DNA of 64,000 bases from Pyrofollis japonicus (lineage in GTDB: Archaea; Thermoproteota; Thermoprotei_A; Sulfolobales; Pyrodictiaceae), in assembly GCF_033097485.1 (NCBI RefSeq), contig NZ_AP028634.1, forward strand, positions 701,126-765,125. The letters are read 5' to 3'. A program made the translations under genes and the position numbers. The notes below the pieces were generated by a model. The model was not told where the DNA came from and made no database searches. It saw nothing but the letters and a program-made list of their open reading frames with translations. Shown piece after piece: positions 26,340 through 33,975 of the stretch; positions within the stretch are counted from its first letter, which is position 1, and the number at the start of each line of letters is the position of its first letter.

Positions 26340-26360
26340 CACACCTCCCCCGGGAGACAA

Positions 26361-26373
26361 CCAATATATAGAG
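26361..26373 (+). promoter_or_regulatory. TATA box of the exported 218-residue protein
   Basis: CCAATATATAGAG lies about 45 bases before the GTG start at 26411. It is followed by AAGGTG (26394-26399), a usable ribosome site. Confidence 0.5.
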
Positions 26374-26410
26374 GCCGCTGGGCACAGCAGGAAAAGGTGC
26401 AATATTCGCC

Positions 26411-27067
26411 GTGAGGAAACAAGCAGCAATCACCGTCCTCACCCTATTCGCAGCATCCCTACTCTCGGCGCTCATTCTCCAAGCCCACGCCGCCCCCGAC
26501 TGGGCGAAGAAGGGCAACTGGGCAGAATACGAGACTGAGCTGGTGATGGAGGGGGCCCCGCTCCAACTAGTATTCGGGGCCACGAGGCTACGCGTAACCG
26601 AGACCGTGAAGATAACCATAATGGATGTGAACGAGACCGGCTTCAAGGCAGAGATGAGAATAGTATCCTACAGCGTCGAGCCAAAAGAGTTCGAGAAACA
26701 CATGGAGAACATGACGCTGAAGACGCAGACAGTGTTCGTGCCCTTCGACAAGGAGCCGGCCAAACAGCCAATATTCTACGCAGACCCCTCCAAGCTACCA
26801 CCGGACGGAAAGGTGGTCGCAGGGCCACAGGACACCCCGGTGACAGCGACATACGACAAGAAAACAGGCTGGCTAATAGAAGCAACAGCCAGCAACACAC
26901 AGAACAACGTGACCACAACGATGCACGTAAAGCTCCTACGCAGCAGCTTTGCAGCAGCAACAACACCGGGACAGACAAGCAACAAGACAATACTACTCGC
27001 AACGGGGGCCGCGGCAGTAATAGCGGTGATAGCTGCCGCAATACTCGTAGCGAAAAAGAAGAAGTAA
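26411..27067 (+). CDS. Exported, C-terminally anchored protein, unknown
   Basis: This 218-residue protein has an N-terminal signal peptide (VLTLFAASLLSALILQAHA, cut probable after AHA) and a C-terminal membrane helix (LLATGAAAVIAVIAAAILVA) followed by four lysines. This gives an outside domain of about 150 residues held in the membrane with a lysine stop-transfer. The outside part is beta-rich and includes two probable N-glycosylation sites (NMT, NVT). It resembles the exported anchored proteins common in Desulfurococcales; no enzyme motif is seen. Starts with GTG. Confidence 0.7.
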   Translation: MRKQAAITVLTLFAASLLSALILQAHAAPDWAKKGNWAEYETELVMEGAPLQLVFGATRLRVTETVKITIMDVNETGFKAEMRIVSYSVEPKEFEKHMENMTLKTQTVFVPFDKEPAKQPIFYADPSKLPPDGKVVAGPQDTPVTATYDKKTGWLIEATASNTQNNVTTTMHVKLLRSSFAAATTPGQTSNKTILLATGAAAVIAVIAAAILVAKKKK

Positions 27068-27092
27068 AAAAGAGCCAAGCTATTGCCTAGTA

Positions 27093-27932
27093 TCATTGGC
27101 TAAGTCTTAGTTCTTGTAGGCCGGTGAAGGGCTTCACTGCTAGTTCTAGGCCTTTCTCCTTTGCTAGGTCGGCTATGGTTGAGGAGACGTAGGCTGCGAG
27201 CCCCTCTGCCTCGGCGAGCAGGGGCTCGTAGTATTTTCTCCTCTTCTCGTCCAGGCCTGGGGCTAGGTAGCCGTGCACGTAGAGCCTCGGAGACATGGTG
27301 CGCGACGATACCGTGGCTATTGCGAGGTCTAGGGCTGTCCTAGTATACTTCTTCGCCCTCTCCACGGCCTCGCCTATACCGTAGCCGAGTGACAGCATCC
27401 TTGACAAGAATATGGCGAACACCTGCGTATCAGTATACGCCTGGGTCACAACACCCACTTCTTCGCCCAGCTTGTCCTTGTACAGCCCACCGTTATGCGC
27501 CACATAGATGTCTATGCGCTCACTCGGGAACTCTACAACCTCTAGAAACGGATGAGCATGAGTAGTGCCGCGCGGCTCCCCCCGACTAGCCCTACGAGCA
27601 TGGAAGACCACAACGGCCTCCTCGGTATCGCTCGAAGAGATTAGCTTGGCGACACGCTCCGCAGCCTCCCCGAGAGCACGGAGATTAACCCTACACGCCT
27701 CCTCCCCGCCGACACCAACGCCGCCAGCATCAAACCTCTCATAAGCCATGAACCAAGAACCCCTTATCCTCCGTGCAACAAAGAACCCATACCCATGGCA
27801 GTGACGAGCATCACCACCAGTAATAGCAGGCAAGTAGTGATCATCACTAGCAGCGAGAGGAAGGAGCCTCACAAGCTCAGCAATAAGCCCTAACCCACTG
27901 CCCCTAGCAACACCAGCCACAAGCCTACACAA
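27093..27932 (-). CDS. Class II glutamine amidotransferase-like protein
   Basis: This 279-residue N-terminal-nucleophile hydrolase starts MCRLVAGVARG, so cysteine 2 is the catalytic nucleophile after removal of methionine. HCHGYGFFVARR, VVVFHARRASRGEPRGTTHA and FVAHNGG-like IYVAHNGGLYKDKLGEE are the GATase_4/YafJ signatures for glutamine binding. The amide acceptor domain is absent, so it is a stand-alone glutaminase-type protein of unknown target. The TTG start is fixed by the requirement for cysteine at position 2. It converges with the exported protein gene. Confidence 0.82.
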   Translation of the reverse strand: MCRLVAGVARGSGLGLIAELVRLLPLAASDDHYLPAITGGDARHCHGYGFFVARRIRGSWFMAYERFDAGGVGVGGEEACRVNLRALGEAAERVAKLISSSDTEEAVVVFHARRASRGEPRGTTHAHPFLEVVEFPSERIDIYVAHNGGLYKDKLGEEVGVVTQAYTDTQVFAIFLSRMLSLGYGIGEAVERAKKYTRTALDLAIATVSSRTMSPRLYVHGYLAPGLDEKRRKYYEPLLAEAEGLAAYVSSTIADLAKEKGLELAVKPFTGLQELRLSQ

Positions 27933-28260
27933 GCCACAACACCAGCCGAAACCCCATAAACCCCACGGAAATAAAGATAACCATGATCATTTTCTCGCAT
28001 TGCGTATTTACCCCAACCCTCTTCGTCTTTAAATTCCTCTTTCTTTTCTCATTGGAACCTGTCCTTAGTGGAGTTGTAAGGCTTCTTGGGAACAACGTTT
28101 CAAACCCATACATTTCCATCAGAACGTTATCGCATAGAGTAGAATGGGGAAACGGGTAAGATATTCATTACCAACCACCTTATAAGCCGACCGTGTTCCA
28201 AAGGAGATAAATAGCAGTGCCTTAAGGAAAATTATTCGGATCCCAAAAGGGAACAAACCA
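27933..28260 (+). other. Intergenic region with CRISPR leader
   Basis: No gene is supported. The right half, about 28130-28260, precedes the first repeat and is probably the leader: it is less GC-rich, has a TATA-like CCTTATAAGCC near 28178-28188 and purine-rich AAAGGAGATAAATAG near 28200. Orientation is judged from the array: the degenerate last repeat is at the far right, so the leader should be on the left. A 64-codon minus-strand frame (27925-28119) lacks support. Confidence 0.5.
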
Positions 28261-28981
28261 CTCTAACTCAAAAGAGAATTGTAAGCGTATGATTCAGCAG
28301 CGATCGGTAACGATCTATGGCGTCTCTAACTCAAAAGAGAATTGTAAGAATGGGTTTGGAGGAACGGAGGAAAACGAATAAGCATCTATACCATCTCTAA
28401 CTCAAAAGAGAATTGTAAGATGGCTACTATGGTTATGTTTACCCCGCTGACGTCTGTCCCGTCTCTAACTCAAAAGAGAATTGTAAGGCTCTCTAAAGGA
28501 TGCTATCAGCGGCGCGTTTACGTGGCTCAACTCTAACTCAAAAGAGAATTGTAAGAGAGCATGCTCTCCGCCTCTTGGCTGAGTGGAGGGAGCTTCGCTC
28601 TAGCTCTAACTCAAAAGAGAATTGTAAGCCAACAAAAAGCCCAGGTCCCTGTCTCCTACAAGATAGATGCGGCTCTAACTCAAAAGAGAATTGTAAGTGT
28701 CAATACGCTTTATGAGCTCTATGAATTCTTCTGCCCACTCATCTCTAACTCAAAAGAGAATTGTAAGTTGTAGCGCCCGGGCAGGGCTAGCCCCCTCTCT
28801 GAGCCTGTAGCCATCCTCTAACTCAAAAGAGAATTGTAAGTGATTCAGCTAAGGCGATGAAATCCTTTATGCCTATCCTCTTGTCCCTCTAACTCAAAAG
28901 AGAATTGTAAGTTGTAGCCGCGCTCGTAGAGCTGGTTCAGCAAGTCGCTGTAGTTACTAGAACTCAAAAGAGAATTGTAAG
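28261..28981 (+). CRISPR. CRISPR array, 11 repeats and 10 spacers
   Basis: Repeats of 25 bases begin CTCTAACTCAAAAG and end AGAATTGTAAG. They start at 28261, 28324, 28395, 28463, 28531, 28604, 28673, 28743, 28816, 28887 and 28957. The first ten are identical. The eleventh starts CTAG in place of CTCT, as expected of the oldest, leader-distal repeat. Spacers are 38, 46, 43, 43, 48, 44, 45, 48, 46 and 45 bases. The last eight bases ATTGTAAG would form the crRNA 5-prime handle, a variant of the usual crenarchaeal ATTGAAAG, which sets transcription left to right. No cas gene is in the window. Confidence 0.98.
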
Positions 28982-29463
28982 ATAGCTGGCCACGTCTCGG
29001 GGTTCCAGCCACAGTCAGCCCTTATCGAGGATAACGCACTGGCCACGCAGTACCCGTTGCCGCTACAAGTGCTTGACGTGTTATCGCCCCAGTCAACCGT
29101 CACGTTAACCCACTGCCCCGGAGGCCGCAACAACGACACTGACGGGGATATACTTGTAAAAGCTCGCTGGCGGGCAGAACATCTGAACCCAACCGCCTCC
29201 CCCCGGCGGCGCCGAGAGAGCCGCCACCCTGCCCCGAGACCCAGGCAACAATAACAGCCACGGTCACCGCCTAGGCCTAGCTGCTCTTCGCTATATCCGC
29301 GCACTCCAGAGGTAGGCTATAGCCCCTATGAGCGCCAGTATCGTCGCGAAGCCGTCGCCAGCTCCCTTAGGCTAGCCGTCTCGGTGCCGCCGGCAGTGTG
29401 GGCCACGACCGTTATCGCGGGCAGTGCGGCATGTATTGCTAGGAGTAATGCAGCAAGCCGCAT
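28982..29463 (-). pseudogene. Decayed exported/membrane protein gene(s)
   Basis: Read on the minus strand, pieces in changing frames look coded. From ATG 29463: MRLAALLLAIHAALPAITVV, a signal peptide, then a stop at 29326. The next frame gives GDGFATILALIGAIAYLWSA, a membrane helix, then a stop. From GTG 29267: VTVAVIVAWVSGQGGG, then after a G-run another frame with WVQMFCPPASFYKYIPVSVV, then a third frame VNVTVDWGDNTSSTCSG and on to GWNPETWPAI. The last piece ends exactly at the final CRISPR repeat. This suggests a small anchored protein followed by a secreted one, both broken by frameshifts and cut by the array. Confidence 0.5.
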
Positions 29464-29748
29464 ATGTCTTCCCGGGAACACAGTTCCAGAACCCCCCGCT
29501 ACTCTAAGCCTGCTGGGAGATGATGCTCCGCCCTCGATGCCGACTCAAAGGCCTAATTACCGCGTCCACGGCGATGGCATTAATAATTTCTTTATCAGAA
29601 TTATCAATGCGGGTTATGTAGACCGGGCATACACGGGCTTAGAGAACAAGAGAAACCAGGGACAAGACTGATGTTGAAGTACTCGACTCTAAACTGTGCA
29701 GCATTCGAGCATAGTATATATTTGCTGGCAGCTTATTCTCCTACGGGA
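29464..29748. other. Gap between decayed gene and antitoxin
   Basis: No gene is seen. It includes AT-rich stretches and the TATA box at 29714-29723 for the small gene that follows. A plus-strand frame from 29384 to 29671 is a shadow of the decayed region. Confidence 0.4.
29714..29723 (+). promoter_or_regulatory. TATA box of the RelE partner gene
   Basis: GTATATATTT lies about 30 bases before ATG 29749, so the transcript is likely leaderless or nearly so. This is the main reason for choosing 29749 over the more distant ATG at 29671. Confidence 0.5.
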
Positions 29749-29982
29749 ATGCGGAAGATGGCTCACGTGGATGTAGCTAGGAATACCGTTGAGGAGATAG
29801 TACCTCAGGAGGTACTCCAAAGGATTATGGAGGAGCTTCGCCGCCACGGGGTAAGGGCGCGAGTAAGACTAAACCACCGCGGAACCCCCGACATATACAT
29901 AGACTATGATGACTTGGATAAACTGTTCCAGCTCTGCGACAGGGGCGTGCTCAGCAAGGAGGCCCGGGAGCTACTCTGCTAG
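29749..29982 (+). CDS. Small protein, possible antitoxin of the RelE gene
   Basis: The 77-residue product begins MRKMAHVDVARNTVEEIVPQ, continues with the helical EVLQRIMEELRRHGVRARVR, then a short strand region (TPDIYIDYDDLDKLF) and an acidic/helical end. Length, charge and neighbourhood fit an antitoxin, but no DNA-binding fold is obvious. A longer frame from 29671 is possible but overlaps the promoter. It runs toward the RelE-type gene and their ends overlap by four bases (29979-29982), an unusual convergent order for a toxin pair. Confidence 0.5.
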   Translation: MRKMAHVDVARNTVEEIVPQEVLQRIMEELRRHGVRARVRLNHRGTPDIYIDYDDLDKLFQLCDRGVLSKEARELLC

Positions 29983-30260
29983 CAGCACTCCTCATACACT
30001 CTTTCACGAGGCCCAACACACTCAATAAGAACCTCGCACTTATCCTCAATTACACGGTAAATAACACGATAATCACCAAGCCTCCTAGAAAGCATGCCTT
30101 TACAGCGTCCCCGAAGCAACTTATCAGCCGCGCTGTATGGATCATGTTTTAGCTCTTCAACTAGGCTATCGAGGCGCTTACGCAGCTGAGGATAGCGCTT
30201 CACCCTACGCACAACCCAATGAGAAACCCCGACTCTCCATTCTTTACATTCCCTTGTCAC
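29979..30260 (-). CDS. RelE/ParE-type toxin
   Basis: This 93-residue protein has the RelE fold pattern: WVVRRVKRYPQLRKRLDSLV (first helices), DPYSAADKLLRGRCKGMLSR, and RLGDYRVIYRVIEDKCEVLI for the central sheet. The R-LGDYR-x-IY-x-I motif is diagnostic. Members cut mRNA in the ribosome or act on gyrase. The GTG start lies 30 bases from a relict CRISPR repeat, which thus occupies its promoter region. Three cysteines cluster near the C-terminus (EECC). Confidence 0.85.
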   Translation of the reverse strand: MTRECKEWRVGVSHWVVRRVKRYPQLRKRLDSLVEELKHDPYSAADKLLRGRCKGMLSRRLGDYRVIYRVIEDKCEVLIECVGPRERVYEECC

Positions 30261-30289
30261 CGGCTGACTCCCTCCACACTACACTAAAT

Positions 30290-30381
30290 GTAAAACTCAA
30301 TAGAGAGTCGTAAGGGGGTTATCAGGTGGCCAGCACCATCGTTGAGTCATAACCACCTCTAACTCAGAAGAGAATTGTAAG
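30290..30381 (+). CRISPR. Relict two-repeat CRISPR mini-array
   Basis: The right unit (30357-30381) matches the array repeat in 24 of 25 bases (A to G at position 11). The left unit (30290-30314) matches in 19 of 25, keeping AACTCAA, AGAGA and GTAAG. They are separated by 42 bases, a normal spacer length here, and point the same way as the main array 1.3 kb to the left. No third unit follows at the next expected position. It is either an old end of the same array separated by later insertion, or a decayed second locus. Confidence 0.75.
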
Positions 30382-30387
30382 CGTGGT

Positions 30388-30403
30388 GCCCGTATACACG
30401 GGC
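30388..30403. other. 16-base palindrome next to relict CRISPR repeat
   Basis: GCCCGT and ACGGGC flank a four-base ATAC centre. It begins seven bases after the last relict repeat. It could be a hairpin at a transcript end or a protein site. No gene start is close on either strand. Confidence 0.35.
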
Positions 30404-30560
30404 TCAGCATGGATAACCGATACTGGATATGCTCGAAAATAATTTGAGGATAATGTAATCCGTTATCTGGATGCAGGAGAGGGACGTATTAGGTAAATGG
30501 AGAAAGAGTTGTAACGTCTGTGTATTTACTCTGCAAAGATGCTATAATTGCTCGTGGTGC

Positions 30561-31454
30561 TTAGGTTTCTATGTTTTCTATTCCGAATATTCTGCCTAGT
30601 AGTTCGCCGAAGAGGAAGCTGCCTATTGCTGTCCCTATCATTAGTGTCGCGCTTTCTAGGAATTCTCTTGTGAAGCTTTTGCCCTGTACTACTGTGCTGT
30701 AGAAGGTGAAGGCGCCGGTCAGTAGGAATGCTAGTAGTAGTGATGTGGTGAAGGCTAGTAGCATGTTGTGTGTTAGGAAGTATGGTAGGGCTAGGAGTAC
30801 CACGGAGAATATGTAGGAGGCGCCGGTCACCATTGCGCTTGTGGAGGGCTTTGTTTCTCCTCCGTGCTTTGCCTGCAGGTAGGCTGCGCCAGCCATTGAG
30901 AGTGCCGCGGAGAAGCCTACTACTAGGCCGGCGACGCCGGCCATGATCGTGTTGCTGGTTGCTCCTAGGAAGCCCGCGTGTACGCCAGTAATCTCTACTA
31001 TGGCGTCGGCGAGGCCTAGGGCCACGTAGCCCAGGTATTTTACGCGGACGTCCTCAACTCTCTCCAAGAGCTCGTGTTCATGTGTCTCCTCGTCCGCTAT
31101 GATGCTCTCGAGTATTTTCCTCTCCTCGCCATCAACGTGGGGCAGGAACTCCCTGTAGCTGCGGACAGCGTCCTCTTCGCCTCTCTCCAGGAGCTGGAGC
31201 ACAAACACGGGGCCGAGGAGCTTGTAGAGGAGGCTTAGCCCCTTCAGCTTCCAGCCGTATGGCTCGCAGTGCTTGCCGAGAACCCTTGACCAGAACTCCA
31301 TATGCCTCCTCTCCTGCTCGGCGAACGCCTTCAGTATTCTGCGCAGCTCCTTGTCCCCAGTCTTGCTCGCTAATAGCTCGTAGGCCTTCGTGGCGGTGGC
31401 TTCCTCTCTACAGAACTGCTCGACGAGCCTCATCTTGTCCCTTGGTATGGGCAT
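30561..31454 (-). CDS. Ferritin-like/VIT1 fusion, membrane iron protein
   Basis: This 297-residue protein joins an N-terminal rubrerythrin-like four-helix domain to a VIT1/CCC1-type membrane domain. Candidate iron ligands are E18, E46/E48 with H51 (EQERRHMEFW) and E122-E123 with H125 (DEETHEHELL). From about residue 140, GYVALGLADAIVEITGVHAG is the VIT1 first helix, followed by four more membrane helices. Such MbfA/Ccc1-type proteins move or store ferrous iron. ATG start preceded by GGTGAGG. It is a single gene divergent from precorrin-2 dehydrogenase, which also handles iron in sirohaem synthesis. Confidence 0.85.
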   Translation of the reverse strand: MPIPRDKMRLVEQFCREEATATKAYELLASKTGDKELRRILKAFAEQERRHMEFWSRVLGKHCEPYGWKLKGLSLLYKLLGPVFVLQLLERGEEDAVRSYREFLPHVDGEERKILESIIADEETHEHELLERVEDVRVKYLGYVALGLADAIVEITGVHAGFLGATSNTIMAGVAGLVVGFSAALSMAGAAYLQAKHGGETKPSTSAMVTGASYIFSVVLLALPYFLTHNMLLAFTTSLLLAFLLTGAFTFYSTVVQGKSFTREFLESATLMIGTAIGSFLFGELLGRIFGIENIET

Positions 31455-31718
31455 CTCGTGGCCTCACCCCGCTAAGTAGTGGTGGCTAACAGCTATGTTT
31501 TTAGGGTAAACGCCTCCTCGGTGGCCGAGAACTGGCTGTGGAGGCCGCAAAGCTATCCGAACCAATTTCTTACTAGAAACAAGTATGCTTTAATTGTTTC
31601 CCCGCCCCGGAGGAGCGGCTCGGCCCCGCTCCTCGCCAACAATAAGAAGGGATACACGCCAACCCCGGGCACGGGAAAGGGCTCGCTGGAACAGTATCTG
31701 AAGAGGTGTCGCCAACCC

Positions 31719-32438
31719 TTGCGCATACCACTATGGCTAGAGATGAGAGGTAGACGAGTCCTCGTCGTCGGCGGTGGAAGCGTTGGGACGCGGAGAGCTC
31801 TCATGTTCCTAGACGCTGGCGCAGAGGTAAAAGTAGTCGCCAAGGAGTTTAGCGAGAAGCTGCGAGAAGCCGCGGCGAAGAACAACCGGCTCACACTAGT
31901 AGAGGGAGACGCGGGCAACAAGGAGTTCCTGCGCCCCCTGGTTGAGTGGGCAGACATAGTCGTAGTAGCCACGGACAACGAGCTAGTCAACAGCAGGGTA
32001 TGGGAGCTTGCCAAGAAGGCTAGGAAGTGGGTCAACGACGCCACCAGTGCCGAGAGGACAGAGATAGTGGTACCGTACAGCGGCGAGGTCTACGGCGGCG
32101 GGCTCCGCGTAGCAGTAACCAGCGAGGGCAAGACCGGGGTAGCTGCGCGCCACGCACTACACCGGATAATCAAGTGCCTCGAAGAGGACAAGGAGCTACG
32201 AATGCTCTACGAGGCAATGAGGCGGCTCAAGCCAGTCCTCAAGAAACACGTAGCAGTAGCGAAGCAGAGGGTGCCGATATACTACGAGGTTGAGGAGCAG
32301 ATACTACCATTAATACAGCAAGGCGCATCCCTAGAAGAAGTGCTTGAGACGATGGCAAACTACTTGGAGAAGCGGCTGAGACAGCTAGGAGTAGAAGCCG
32401 ATAAGCAGCACTTGCTGGGCGAGCTTAAACAAGCCTAG
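31719..32438 (+). CDS. Precorrin-2 dehydrogenase/sirohydrochlorin ferrochelatase
   Basis: This 239-residue NAD-dependent enzyme of the Met8/CysG N-terminal type has RRVLVVGGGSVGTRRALMFL for NAD, then DIVVVATDNELVNSRVWELA and WVNDATSAERTEIVVP, typical of the family. It oxidises precorrin-2 to sirohydrochlorin on the way to sirohaem or archaeal haem. The frame is open from 31479, but the TTG at 31719 follows GAGGTG (31702-31707) and gives the family N-terminus LRIPLWLEMRGRRVLV. The helical C-terminus is of normal length. Confidence 0.85.
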   Translation: MRIPLWLEMRGRRVLVVGGGSVGTRRALMFLDAGAEVKVVAKEFSEKLREAAAKNNRLTLVEGDAGNKEFLRPLVEWADIVVVATDNELVNSRVWELAKKARKWVNDATSAERTEIVVPYSGEVYGGGLRVAVTSEGKTGVAARHALHRIIKCLEEDKELRMLYEAMRRLKPVLKKHVAVAKQRVPIYYEVEEQILPLIQQGASLEEVLETMANYLEKRLRQLGVEADKQHLLGELKQA

Positions 32439-32567
32439 AAAGGCTCCCCGTACAATCATCTCCGTCGCGGCTAGGGGCTGGTATCTGTAGGGTAATTAGG
32501 AGCCGCTACACCCCTTACTGCTAGGCCTCTCGGGACAGTTGCATCGGATAACTGGTGTAGGCGGGCC

Positions 32568-33125
32568 TTGGGGGACAACCGGGAGCCAAGGGAGCTGGAT
32601 GCGGAGGAGCTTGGCCGGACCATAGAGCTTCTCTACGACGCGTTCCACACCGTGGAGAGCGTTGGCGGCTCATTGTCGCCCTTCGTGCCGACCCAGGACT
32701 ATGTCGAGGAGCCGATAACGGTGCTCCTCGAGGCGTTCCTGGAGAGGGCTGCGTTGTCTAGGCCTAATCCTGTGTTCTACGAGCCTGGCTGCGGCACGGC
32801 GAAGATAACGGGTAGGGTGGCGGCCCGGGGCTACTACGCTGTATGCCTAGAGCTTGACGCAGAGCTTGCAAAGCTGGCCGCGAAGAACACGAGGAGCCTC
32901 CTCGTAGACGTGGTACAGGGGGACTTGGCGACTTTTTCGCCCCGAAGGGCTGACGTGGCCTACGCCTACCTGTTGCCAAGGGCTGTGAGGATGGCGCTGG
33001 AGGCGCTGGAGGGCAGGGGCACGATCATGCTCAGCCTAGACTACCCGGCAGAGGGGGACAAAGGCCAACTAGCCGTAACAGAGCTACGCATAATGCACCG
33101 AGGAATATACGTGTACAGAGCCTAG
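32568..33125 (+). CDS. SAM-dependent methyltransferase-like protein
   Basis: This 185-residue protein has the class I SAM-binding pattern: PVFYEPGCGTAKITGRVAAR (motif I), CLELDAELAKLAAKN (motif post-I acid), VVQGDLATFSP (motif II) and VAYAYLLPRAVRMALEAL. A helical N-terminal cap of about 60 residues (ELGRTIELLYDAFHTVESVG) precedes it. The target is unknown; size and motifs recall archaeal RNA or protein lysine methyltransferases. It starts with TTG. Promoter elements are not evident and it stands alone behind precorrin-2 dehydrogenase. Confidence 0.65.
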   Translation: MGDNREPRELDAEELGRTIELLYDAFHTVESVGGSLSPFVPTQDYVEEPITVLLEAFLERAALSRPNPVFYEPGCGTAKITGRVAARGYYAVCLELDAELAKLAAKNTRSLLVDVVQGDLATFSPRRADVAYAYLLPRAVRMALEALEGRGTIMLSLDYPAEGDKGQLAVTELRIMHRGIYVYRA

Positions 33126-33188
33126 CACTTGAGGTTCCTATGGCTTGACGTCTAAGGGTTTCCTACAAGCTTGGGTAACTGACGTAAA

Positions 33189-33542
33189 TCAGTCTAAGGT
33201 TGTTACCAGCTTGAGCCTAAAGTTGTAACCAAGCTCTTTGGCAGCTTTCGCTATGACTTCAAAGTCCTTATCCCTGGTGACTAGTTCTTCTTTAAGTCTT
33301 ATCGCTATAGCTGCTATGAGTAGATCTGTTGCTTGCTGCGGATTACCTTTCTCCATAAGCTTTAACTGTAGTCTATGAGCAACAATATAATCTTCCTTTA
33401 TTGGGAACTCTACGTTGCCTCTAAACTTCCTATAAAAGATTATCTTTGGGTACTCAATTAGCGTAATTGATGTTATACTACCGTCTATGGTTTCTCCCTT
33501 CTTAGCTATATCTATTACTATGCTAGTATCATATATAGTCAA
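33189..33542 (-). CDS. vapC: PIN-domain toxin (VapC)
   Basis: This 117-residue PIN ribonuclease begins MTIYDTSIVIDIAKKGE with the first acid. SITSITLIEYPKIIF supplies the glutamate, and QQATDLLIAAIAIRLKEELV followed by TRDKDFEVIAKAA gives the C-terminal acids. The TTG start overlaps the antitoxin stop by four bases (TTGA). The DNA is more AT-rich than the transporter genes to the right, which fits a mobile toxin pair. Confidence 0.88.
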   Translation of the reverse strand: MTIYDTSIVIDIAKKGETIDGSITSITLIEYPKIIFYRKFRGNVEFPIKEDYIVAHRLQLKLMEKGNPQQATDLLIAAIAIRLKEELVTRDKDFEVIAKAAKELGYNFRLKLVTTLD

Positions 33543-33772
33543 GACTCGTAGAGCCTCCTTAGCCTCTCTTTTTCTTTCTCCTCAATCCTTTCCCAATCGA
33601 CAGCTTCTAGTCTATCAACTAGATCTTCCTCCTTTACACCAAGCATACTCCTAAGAACATCTACGGGCATGCTACTTTCAAGCATTTCTTCAATTTCTCT
33701 AACAATTCGTTCAACGTCTTCATCGCTAACCCATGCTGGCACACGAAGACGAATAGTCACAACACGAGACAA
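33539..33772 (-). CDS. vapB: VapB-type antitoxin
   Basis: This 77-residue protein begins MSRVVTIRLRVPAWVSDEDV, a strand-helix N-terminus, and continues with long acidic helices (ERIVREIEEMLESSMPVDVL; LEAVDWERIEEKEKERLRRL). Such charged helical ends bind PIN toxins. It starts with TTG. A TATA-like CTTATATAAT (33820-33829, read on the minus strand) lies about 50 bases upstream. It precedes vapC in the normal order. Confidence 0.75.
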   Translation of the reverse strand: MSRVVTIRLRVPAWVSDEDVERIVREIEEMLESSMPVDVLRSMLGVKEEDLVDRLEAVDWERIEEKEKERLRRLYES

Positions 33773-33975
33773 GGTTTAACGCCTCCAGGAACTAGGTTCA
33801 GTGACAGGCTTAGCATTATATAAGACGCTTTACTTAGCCTAGGGCGCACGATGACATTCTACCTCATTAGAGGCGAGCTTACATGGTCAGCTCTTCGTCA
33901 TATGTTCGTATCCTGTCGAACGCTAGAGCCAAGGTAAATCGCTGACAAGCACATTAAAGGAGGAAATAAGTATGC

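Noticed and set aside
27925..28119. 64-codon minus-strand frame near the CRISPR leader
   Set aside because: No ribosome site, odd composition, and it overlaps the amidotransferase start region.
28957..29304. 115-codon minus-strand frame across the last CRISPR repeat
   Set aside because: It is not one intact gene; only its end (VNVTVDWGDN onward) looks coded, and better coding frames replace it upstream. Treated as part of a decayed gene.
29384..29671. 95-codon plus-strand frame
   Set aside because: It is a shadow of the decayed minus-strand signal-peptide gene and lacks a promoter.
30490..30515. Third relict CRISPR repeat (AGAAAGAGTTGTAAC)
   Set aside because: Only the last part resembles the repeat and it is not at spacer distance from the previous unit.
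31479..31718. 80-residue extension of precorrin-2 dehydrogenase
   Set aside because: The family N-terminus begins just at the TTG 31719, which follows GAGGTG; the extension shows no conserved features.
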